From Artocarpus heterophyllus (taxonomy: Eukaryota; Streptophyta; Magnoliopsida; Rosales; Moraceae), in the NCBI GenBank assembly GCA_025403435.1, contig CM046348.1:34902052-34966051 (forward strand): a DNA stretch of 64,000 nucleotides, given 5' to 3'. Positions 56,647 through 64,000 of the stretch are shown piece by piece. A program made the translations under genes and the position numbers. The notes under the pieces were generated by a model, which saw only the letters and a list, made by a program, of their open reading frames with translations, was not told where the DNA came from and made no database searches. Position 1 is the stretch's first letter, and each line of letters begins with the position of its first letter.

Positions 56647-57730
56647 ATGGCTTCAGGTTCTCGTCCTTTCAAGCACACCAAATCTGTCGCTCACAAGGAA
56701 ACCCACAAAGAGGTAACCTTAAAGGAATTTTCAAACGAAAATTATGTTAAATTTTTCTCCTCTAGGAAAATTATTGATGGAAAGTATGTTTGTTTTGAGG
56801 ATTTTGCTAGCTCTGGTATAGAACCTTTGTTAGATAGACTAGGATGGAAGAACATTATGCTTTTGAAGGAAAATACATATCCTAGACTTGTTAAAGGGTT
56901 TTATGCCAATCTTAGAGCATCATATGATCCCCTTGAAATTGAGGTGGCTTTGAAACAGAGGCACATAGAGTTGAACCCAACTGTAATAGGGGAAATCCTT
57001 GATATGCCACTAGAAGGTGTAGATATTTATGGAGTCAAGACTTGGATATTTGATAAAGAACCTATGGCTAAGGTTATTTTTGAAAATGATGATGGTAGCC
57101 TACCTAGGAAAATCAATGCAGCATCTTTACCTCCTAGGAGTCGAATTCTTCATAGGCTTATTACTACCAACATCTTACCTAGAGCTGGCCATAAGGACGA
57201 AGTCCAATTTATTGACCTCCACCTTATTTATTGTATTCTTAGTGGTACCAAAATAAATTTACCCCTCTTGTTGGTGCGACGGATGATTGATGTCGTTGCA
57301 GGAAAGAAAAGTGCTGGACTGCGATAATGGAATGCTTCTTTCTAAAATTTTTTATTCATTCAATGTAAAAACTGGTGATGAGATGGACGTGGCTCTGTAT
57401 AAACCCCATAATGCTTTTGGTGTCCTAACCATTAGCAAAATGGGATTTGAGGAAGTTCACGGGCAATGGATGCCAGCTGGTGGGCGAGCCGTTCCTCCAG
57501 GTGCTCAAGCAGAAGAAGAAGAAGAGATAGCCAACATTGAAGCTCAAGGTGGCCAAGATGACGACGAAGAGCCTATCACTCTTCAAAGGCTTTACTTGCA
57601 TCAACAGCTCCTTTTTGAGCAGCAACAAAAGATGGGGACCGACATTGCAAATCTGCAAGCCGGTCAACAAGAGATTCTCAATCTTCTTCGTCAAATGCAT
57701 TTTGGCGGAGGATCATCAAGCCAACCATAA
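56647..57730 (+). pseudogene. Extra ORF resembling the plant transposon-protein domain (Transposase_32-like), one frameshift
   Basis: ATG 56647 (MASGSRPFKHTKSVAHKETH) opens 226 codons; a shift near 57305-57316 (A-rich GAAAGAAAAG) leads to a second frame ending at 57730. The middle, GWKNIMLLKENTYPRLVKGF, YANLRASYDPLEIEVALKQR and IGEILDMPLEG, followed by SRILHRLITTNILPRAGHKD and FIDLHLIYCILSGTKINLP, resembles the Transposase_32-like domain that plant genomes carry beside retroelements. After the shift comes GMLLSKIFYSFNVKTGDEMD, an acidic segment and a Gln-rich, coiled-coil-like tail (LLFEQQQKMGTDIANLQAGQ). No membrane segment is visible. Its function is unknown; family membership is from recognition, not a search. 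Confidence 0.7.
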
Positions 57731-58264
57731 AATCCCTCATCATGCTTGATCATTCTTTTGACTTTGAAAATTTTATGAACTCTACTTGTAAATTAATTAC
57801 TATTTTAATTATTTTCTTCTTTTATATCAATTGCCTATATTTTGTTTTCTTCGTTTTGTTGATGACAAAAAGGGGGAGAATATGCATATTTTTGATTGTG
57901 GAGCGATAAGGATGGTGGTTCTTGATTATGTCTAATGATTATGATGATTATGGAGCGATAAGGATGGTGGTTCTTGATTATGTCTAATGATTATGATGAT
58001 TATGCTATATTTCATTTGGAGATTGTTTGATGATTGTGGAGATATAAGGTTGGTGGTACTTGTGATATATTTTCTTTAATCCTTTATTGGTTTCTTGACA
58101 TTTGTAATGAAATTTGATGTAAAGGAAAAGCATATTTTTCAGGGGGAGCTCTTTCAAATTTTTTTTTTTTTACATGTTGTATCCCTGCACATATTAAGGG
58201 GGAGCTATTGCAATTTTTCAAAATCAATCAAAAATTGTTTTGTCATCATCAAAAAGGGGGAGAT
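57731..58264 (+). other. Non-coding 3' region with repeated polypurine boxes
   Basis: Four AGGGGGAG boxes: 57867-57880 (AAAAAGGGGGAGAA), 58141-58149, 58196-58206 and 58251-58263 (AAAAAGGGGGAGA, next to the LTR). Repeated PPTs before the 3' LTR are a known feature of Sireviruses. A 52-bp tandem repeat lies at 57901-57952 and 57953-58004, with a weaker third unit near 58037. No gene is seen; the ORF 58095-58343 is not credible. Confidence 0.8.
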
Positions 58265-58687
58265 TGTTGGCTCCAAGGTTTCACAAAGCTATTTTGATGA
58301 TAACAAATACAATTTTTATTATATGTGCAAAATATTCTTTTAAATAAATAATTATCTTGAGTGTCTCTAAGCTTACTTTTCAAGATATCAAGTGAAGACA
58401 GTTCAAGAAAGCTTGTGGAAAAAGTCTTTTGAAAGGGAACTCACAAGGACTTGAAGATTACAAGTTTTATTCTATAGTCTAGAATTGTAAGTGAGCAATT
58501 CTCAAATTGAATGATCAAAAGAAAGCTCAAGAGCACACACTCACATTGCATACTTGCATTTAATGTTATTTTTGAATTCATATTGCATGTGAAAATCATG
58601 ATTTAAACTGTTTTAGAAGTACTTAAATATGTTGATATAAAACAGGTTTCAAAATCAGGTCATAAAGGCTTTTTGGCCTCAGGTAGA

Positions 58688-59045
58688 TCGGCCTGCCGAC
58701 CAAATTTGGTCGGCCTGTCGAAAATCCTACTTTGGCCTGCCGATCTGGGAATTTTTTTTACCCCTCGCTGCAAAGGCTCTGCCGGCCTACCGAAGGCATC
58801 TTCGGCCTACCGAAGTTATGGAAATCGGCCTGCCGAACTCCCTGCTTCGGCCTGCCGATCTGGGGACTTTTTAACCCCTCGCTGCAAAGGCTCTGTCGGC
58901 CTGCCGAACTCAACTTTCGGCCTACCGATGGTTCAAAGTTTGGCCTGTCGAACTGTAAACCGGCCTGCCGATTTGGTGACCGTTGAGAAATTGATTTTTA
59001 GCGCCTCATTCTTCGGCCTGCCGATCTTTACTTCCGGCCTGCCGA
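58688..59045 (+). repeat. Cluster of 13 inverted-repeat motifs TCGGC-CT-GCCGA in the LTR
   Basis: Starts at 58688, 58710, 58732, 58782, 58802, 58825, 58847, 58896, 58917, 58940, 58960, 59013 and 59034. Each is TCGGC, a 2-bp spacer and GCCGA, or differs at one or two positions (YYGGCCTRYCGA). Both arms pair, so each is a 12-bp dyad. Spacing is often 20-23 bp. A larger unit (GATCTGGG..CCCCTCGCTGCAAAGG) is duplicated at about 58742 and 58857. It lies upstream of the TATA-like run, where enhancer or repressor sites would be expected. Confidence 0.92.
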
Positions 59046-59145
59046 ACTATCAGTAACGGCTAGTTTTTTGACCGTTGGAGAACTATTTGTAACGGCTAGT
59101 TTGACTCAAAATTGATTTATTCAGATGTTTCTAAGCACTAGGAGG

Positions 59146-59156
59146 CTATATATATC
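59146..59156 (+). promoter_or_regulatory. TATA box candidate in the copia 3' LTR
   Basis: CTATATATATC, about 100 bp after the last dyad motif and ~645 bp from the LTR end. It is the most likely U3 promoter; the matching part of the 5' LTR is deleted, so the element has lost its own promoter. Confidence 0.6.
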
Positions 59157-59800
59157 TATCCATTCAATGTGCAATAAATGATGAAGGAATTGAAGTGAAA
59201 TTTGACATTATTCTACATTGTTCTTCTCAAGCATTCATTACACACACTTTCTCTTGAGCCAAAATTGTTTCATACTCTAATTGAGAATTACTCACACCTC
59301 CAAACACACACCATATTTGTATTTTCATCTCTTTCTGTTTTGGAGTGTATATCTTGTGAGTGTACCAAAATTACAACTACATTATTTTCATTGTTGGTTT
59401 CCAAAGCCTTGTAAATTTGGGGAATTCTTGGTTAGACAATCTCCGGGAAAATTGTCACTTTGTAAGAAGGTGTGGTGAGCCTCGGGTTGAGCAAGTCACC
59501 GGTTGTATAAAGGAGTGATCGTGCCGAAAAGACGGTCTATTAGTGCAAGAGGTCAAGCAAAGGAGTTTAGCTTGGCGACAGTGGACGTAGGCATATTGGC
59601 CGAACCACTATAAATAGCGTTTGCATTTCTTCTCCTTACTCTTCACTTTATTGCTGCTTAATTGTTGCTTGGTTGTGCTCTTATTATCTCGTTCTCATAT
59701 TTACTTCTTAAGCATTTTACTTTAGAAAATTTCCAATAATTGTAAAAGTTTCGAAAACCCAATTCACCCCCCCTCTTGGGTAGTTATTCTTGGGATAACA

Positions 59801-60410
59801 CTTAGCATGTTCCTCCTTCGAGCGAGAATAGATAAGGATGTCATCAATAAAAACAATGACAAAATTATCCAAGTAATCCTTAAAAACTCTATTCATCAAG
59901 TCCAAAAAGATGGTTGGAGCATTTGATAACCCAAATGGCATGACCAAAAATTCATAGTGCCCATATCTAGTTCTAAAAGTAGTCTTTGGTACATCTTCTT
60001 CCTTAATTCTGAAATGAAGGTACTTCGATTGAAGATCAATGTTAGAAAACATTATTGCACCTTGTAACTACTCAAACAGATCATCTATCCTTGGCAAGGG
60101 ATACTTATTCTTCACAATAACCTTATTCAGCTCATGATAATCAATACATAATCTCATTGATCTATCCTTCTTCTTTAAAAACAACACTAGTGCACCCCAT
60201 GGGGAAAAGCTTGTATGGATAAATCCCCTATCTAACAACTCTTGTAATTGTACTTTTAACTCTTTTAATTCAGCAGGTGCCATCCTACAGGGTGTCTTTG
60301 AAATAGGAGATATACTGGGCATCAATTCAATCTCAAATTCAAGTTCTCTTTTTGGAGGCAATCCAGGTAAATCATCAGGAAAAAATTTTAAGAATTCACT
60401 CACCACTAGA
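59801..60410 (-). pseudogene. Reverse transcriptase of element B
   Basis: ORFs 60406-60068 ([60 protein letters not shown], a decayed [26 protein letters not shown]) and 60052-59803 ([40 protein letters not shown]; catalytic box [17 protein letters not shown]). A stop at 60065-60067 separates them. It is cut after EEHAK by the copia 3' LTR; the part on the other side restarts much later in the protein. Confidence 0.9.
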
Positions 60411-60985
60411 ACATCTTCTACTCTTAGTTTTTATTCTACTTGAGTATCAACCACATTAGCCAAGTATTCAATACATCCACTATTTAACAATCTCTGAGCC
60501 CTCAAAGCCGATATAATTGGAGTCCTCAACCCCCTAGTCTTAACTATAAAAGAAAATTCTCTCTCCTCTGGAGGTCTAAATATCACCACTATCTTCCTGC
60601 AATCAATAAATGCATTGTACTTCATTAACTAATTTATATTGAGAATAACTTCATAATCCAACATATTCAATACCACTAAGTCAACAAACAATTTTCTTCG
60701 ATGAATTATCACTGTTCACGCTCGCAACATCTTATTGACTGCAAAATATCTCGAAATGGCAAGGTAACATTATATGGAATTTTGAGTTGTCCACTAGTTT
60801 ACCTAGCTTTCTCATAGACCCTATAGATACAAATGAGTGAATGGCTCCTAAATTTATAAATGCAAGTGTAATAATTCCATGAATAAGTACCTCACCTGTA
60901 ACAACTATTGGGCGAGCTACAACCTCAGCCTATGTGAGTATGTAAACCTTAGTAGGAACCTGCTTTTGTTGATCACCTACAGACA
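60411..60985 (-). pseudogene. Aspartic protease region of element B
   Basis: Minus strand: TGEVLIHGIITLAFINLGAI and HSFV at about 60905-60835 represent the LIDSGATHSF active-site region, here INLGAIHSF, so both the catalytic Asp and Ser are lost. The ORF 60625-60431 carries the post-protease segment (YNAFIDCRKIVVIFRPPEER; SAMRAQ-like SALRAQRLLNSGCIEYLANV). Stops between parts are frequent. Confidence 0.8.
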
Positions 60986-61883
60986 TAGGACAATCTCTAG
61001 CAAAATATCCTTGTTTACCACATGTGAAAGAAGCTCTTTGCCTACACTCTCTAAGATGAAATCTGCCACACTTAAGACATGCAGTTCTTTGGGTAGTTGT
61101 AAGTAGTGCAAGTTGTGGACCCTTTTGTTTCTTCCCTTGTTCTTGTTGCCCTTTATTCCAAGTAACTTACATCTTTTGACCACCTCATGCCCATGGTGGT
61201 GGTTAACCTCTACCTTGATTTCCTTGAGAGCTAGACTAAAATTTCTACTTTGATTACGCCAAAATCTCTTTTGTTTTTCTATTTAGCACTATCCACTTTC
61301 AACGCCTTGCTAACCACTTTAGAAATAGTTTCTCCTTCCAAATCAGCTACTTCAAGGTCTTTATAAATGGTCAATTCAATCCATTCATGAAATGCTCAAT
61401 CTTTAGATTCTCATTGTTAGCAAGGTGTGGGACGTAACGGGACAACGCACCAAACTTCCTAAGATAGTCTGTAACTGTTGAAGTACCCTATTTTAGATTA
61501 GCAAATTCCCCTCTCTTCTCATACCTGTTGTCAGAAGTCATAAAATTAGCCTCAAATAGCTACCTAAACTGCTCCCAAGTCATAGTTGCAATATTATATA
61601 TTGTTGTCGTATTATCCCACTGATAACTAGCATCTCCCTCAACATAACGACAGCACAATATACCTTATCACCATTTTGTAACTCTAGCACAGTCAAATAA
61701 TCGCTCCATGGTATGTATCCAATTCTTAGCAATTTTAGGCTCCATACCACCCTCAAATATTGGTGGTTTATACTTTAAGAATAGCTCACTAATAACATCT
61801 ATAACTTCATTTCTAACTGCTAGTGGTGGTGGTGGCTGTTGCGGCAGTGGTGATGGAGGTGGAGGTGAAGGTGAAGGGCTCAT
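60986..61883 (-). pseudogene. Gag of element B
   Basis: ATG 61883 starts a proline-rich N-terminus (SPSPPPPSPLPQQPPPP), then YKPPIFEGGMEPKIAKNWIH and TMERLFDCARVTKW, the typical retrotransposon-gag opening. The rest to 60986 is broken by stops and indels; QLPKELHVLSVADF in one frame and a knuckle CGKQGYFARDCP (about 61024-60989) in another are recognisable. Such proline-rich starts and FxG..P..A..W motifs are common in Tekay/Del gags. Confidence 0.83.
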
Positions 61884-62190
61884 TTAGCTTGCTATTGTAC
61901 TTGCTATTCTAAAAATCTCTCCATTAAATCAACAAGTCTATGAATATGGATATCTCTATCATCTTGCTCTCTAGAAGTATTACCTTCTATAGTAGTACCA
62001 CCCCGACGTCTCATCTGAACCATATTTTCTTACAATACAATTCATTTTTCCTCACATATAATCATCATAGTGGCCAACACAAGCACGATTAGGCATATAA
62101 AGCACGTCATATAATAATGCACTTTAAAGACTTAGTAAGCTATGCATCCTCATTCTATGGATAGTCTATAAAAAGACCTCGCTCAGATGC
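61884..62190 (-). other. 5' leader and PBS of element B
   Basis: Non-coding, AT-rich. Adjacent to the LTR the minus strand reads TGGCATCTGAGC (62192-62181), a changed version of TGGTATCAGAGC. The terminal bases of the LTR (TGTAA) are missing here. No gene is seen. Confidence 0.65.
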
Positions 62191-63297
62191 CACCCACTTA
62201 ATATAAATTTAAAATACATAACATGCTAATATTAAGTTTTATTACTCATAATTATTTACAATTATAACATTAAGTACATAAGGTTAACATAAAAATGTGA
62301 GAAAAATTAAACCTTTGAAATTCTTTATATAACAAGAGAACAACTTCACTTTACAAACTTAAACTGGCCAAGCTTACATTCACAATATAACACAAATCTC
62401 AAACTAAAATTAGCCATATCATAACTACAGCCTCTAAAAGTATTCAAAAGGAAACAATAGTGAAAAGTCCCCGAATAGGTCAACTTTGTCCATATACACA
62501 AGTCCATAGGTTCAAAGGAGAAAACCAGCCAATTATCTAGTATCCTACTAGTAATGATAAGAATTGTCATTATCTACATCACAATAACAAGTGAGCTTAT
62601 GCCCAATAAGTAGAATTAATGTGTAACATGAATGACTATGCCATGAATGATCCCATATAAGTCATGCTTTTCTTTTCTATGAAAACTTTCATTATACCCA
62701 CTTTGCATAAAACATAACATGTGCATGATTTTTCATTAGGGCTTTCTATAATAGGTAGGTTTCCTTCCATCAATTCCTTTAAACCATTAATACCATCATG
62801 TGGCTTCCCACACTATAAGTCCCCATCAAGACAGTCTTCATTGAGATAAGAATAAGGACCATATGTCTCCATTGAGACAACATATCAAAATTGTAAGTCT
62901 CCATCAAGACAATACAGTGGAGCAGCCTCCATTGAAATGAACTTCATTAAATATACCATCGCATCATAGGTAGCCCATAAAACCACATAAAACTTCTTCC
63001 TATATGCTTCAACTTTTAAATAACATTTTGGGTACAATGTCTTTAAAATATAATGTATGCTTGCATAATGCTCAAAATCAAAACATGCTTATGTTACTTA
63101 TGCTCCATAAAATCATATCCATACATACAAACATGCACAACACTTATGGTGATGTAGGTGAAATTTTACTTACCTCGTACTATGGAGTAATATAAATTAT
63201 TTTCAAGGTTTACCTCTTCAGAATTGGTATCCATGCCCTTTAAAAATTGGTGTTTATATTTCATTATAACCCATTAAAACATATACTAGTTACTTAA
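62191..63297 (-). repeat. 5' LTR of element B, partial
   Basis: Matches 39000-39390 joined to 46399-47090 of the 3' LTR. It breaks off at about 63297, after ACTAGTTACTTAA. The remaining ~1.9 kb of LTR are missing. No gene lies in it; the ORF at 63004-63195 is chance. Confidence 0.82.
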
Positions 63298-63408
63298 AAT
63301 TTAAGATGGGTCTCTAGACTCTTTTTTTTTTTAATGAATCCTCTTGTTTTCTTCTTTCTTTTGTTTTCTTAGTTTTCTTTCCTTTTTCTTTTTTTTTTGG
63401 ATCCCCTT
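63298..63408 (-). repeat. Leader scrap of a CRM-like element
   Basis: About 110 bp of purine tract (minus strand) with GGATCC and GAGACCCATCTTAAATT, matching the family D leader near 36735-36638. It has no PBS or LTR of its own family attached, so it is a rearranged fragment. Confidence 0.65.
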
Positions 63409-64000
63409 TGATACGAACCCCGCCAAGAACTGACGCGACCCTAACCAAAATTGGTTTCCAAGATCAAATTCCTAACTGGTTTTGAATGGAACCGCGACCC
63501 GATGCCTAACAAGAAGCACGAACCTTGGTATGTGAGGACGCCACAATCAGCTATGGATGGACTGATTGATAATTCTTGGTATGTGAGGACGCCACAATCA
63601 GTTATGGATGGACTGATTGATAAGTCTATGAACGCCACAAAATTTTTTGATAAGCTCGAGTAGTTCGTTTAGGAACCAAAGAGAATTAAACCTCAATTTG
63701 TGTGTTAATACTTATTTTCCATTGAATGAAATTTGTTACAAGATATAGGGGTTCCTATGCAAATTTTCAGCCCCTAATTGCCCATGGAATTTTGGGCAAA
63801 TCAATTACCAAATGTCAAATCTAAAGCAAATAAGGAAAGTTCCTTTAATGGCTTAAAAGCCTTACAATAATAGAAATAAAACAAACACAAAAAGGAAACT
63901 AGACATTAAAAGGTCATAAGCTGATTCTTCTCGCCATGTGTTGCCTCAAAACGAGAAAGTAACTGAAATGGAAATTACTCGATCCCTTCTAGAGCTTGAA
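63409..64000 (-). repeat. LTR family A (minus), cut by window end
   Basis: A family A LTR ending (minus strand) GGTTCGTATCA at 63409 and running past 64000. It shares the 51-bp tandem duplication (63525-63575, 63576-63626) with element 4, so it is the same subfamily. The left flank lacks a PBS, so this is a 3' LTR or solo LTR. Confidence 0.88.

Larger units (their letters stand above)
51948..59800 (+). mobile_element. Sirevirus-like Ty1/copia element (plus), 5' LTR truncated
   Basis: In order: 208 bp of 5' LTR, PBS, gag, pol (protease, integrase, RT), an extra ORF, repeated polypurine boxes and a full 1536-bp 3' LTR. The copia order (integrase before RT), the long gag, the repeated AGGGGGAG boxes and an extra ORF before the 3' LTR point to the Sirevirus lineage. 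The retained 5' LTR is identical by eye to the matching 3' LTR part, so insertion is recent. RNase H is lost and RT carries one stop upstream, so it is not autonomous. Confidence 0.9.
58265..59800 (+). repeat. 3' LTR of the copia element
   Basis: 1536 bp, from TGTTGGCTCCAAGG to CTTGGGATAACA. It contains the dyad-motif cluster (58688-59045), a TATA-like run (59146-59156) and the R/U5 region, whose last 208 bp equal the 5' LTR remnant. ORFs over the cluster (58673-59056, 58732-58986) only translate the repeat. Confidence 0.94.
38994..63297 (-). mobile_element. Tekay/Del-like gypsy element B (minus), opened by three insertions
   Basis: Minus-strand order: partial 5' LTR (63297-62191), PBS, gag, protease, RT, RNase H, integrase with chromodomain, purine tract, 3' LTR (49011-38994). 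It is opened by a family A element in the 3' LTR, a solo LTR E in integrase and a Sirevirus-like copia element in RT. The ~3 kb LTRs (3010 bp after closing) and the classical chromodomain fit the Tekay/Del lineage. By eye the two LTRs differ markedly, so it is old. Confidence 0.87.

Noticed and set aside
58688..59045. CRISPR-like array of short repeats
   Set aside because: Repeats are 12 bp, spacing is irregular, the context is a plant LTR, and no cas genes are present.
58673..59056. 127-codon ORF with Gly/Leu/Pro repeats over the copia LTR
   Set aside because: It is a translation of the TCGGCCTGCCGA array; another frame gives an equally open ORF.

Overview
This 64 kb window is plant nuclear DNA made almost entirely of LTR retrotransposons nested in one another. 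I find no host gene, tRNA, rRNA or CRISPR. The organism is an angiosperm, probably a eudicot, judged from AT-rich composition, retrotransposon lineages and primer-binding sites matching the initiator-Met tRNA; the species cannot be read from the sequence. The main occupants are Ty3/gypsy chromoviruses whose polyprotein runs past the polypurine tract into the 3' LTR and ends in a [17 protein letters not shown] tail. Together with LTRs beginning TGATG, this is the hallmark of the CRM (centromeric retrotransposon) clade, so the window could be (peri)centromeric. I name four LTR families: A (TGATGAGGACATCGTT..), C (TGATGAGGACATCAAGG..), D (TGATGCAAGCAATGG..) and E (TGATGGAGACTTAGG..). A fifth gypsy family, B, is Tekay/Del-like, with about 3 kb LTRs and a classical chromodomain. 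There is one Ty1/copia Sirevirus-like element and one TRIM.

Layout, left to right. 1-2668: stacked solo LTRs (C- containing A+ containing A-). 2669-7051: decayed plus-strand CRM-like element 1. 7052-13672: minus-strand family A element with mismatched LTRs. 13673-17351: plus-strand family D element lacking its 5' part. 17352-19230: gag, leader and 5' LTR of another minus-strand family A element. 19231-23480: plus-strand family E element lacking its 5' part. 23481-38320: long minus-strand family D element opened by a solo LTR C, a complete family A element (25781-32429), a solo LTR D and a TRIM. 38321-38993: plus-strand Tekay-like integrase fragment. 38994-63297: minus-strand Tekay-like element B opened by a complete family A element (39391-46393), a solo LTR E (49943-50717) and the Sirevirus-like element (51948-59800). 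63298-64000: leader scrap and the start of another family A LTR.

None of the gypsy elements looks autonomous, because all have stops and frameshifts. Target-site duplications (TSDs) that I can read fix several insertion events: ACTAA, TTGAA/CTGAA, CACAC, TCCTA, ATTTA, C(A/G)AAG and CTCTG. The youngest piece is the Sirevirus-like element. Its remaining 208 bp of 5' LTR match the 3' LTR base for base by eye, its gag is open, and its pol carries one stop before the RNase H is lost. Between pol and 3' LTR it holds an extra ORF resembling the plant transposon-protein domain (Transposase_32-like), preceded by its own TATA box. Upstream of that TATA box are copies of the inverted-repeat motif TCGGC-CT-GCCGA that is clustered 13 times in the 3' LTR. 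This is the least ordinary unit in the window.
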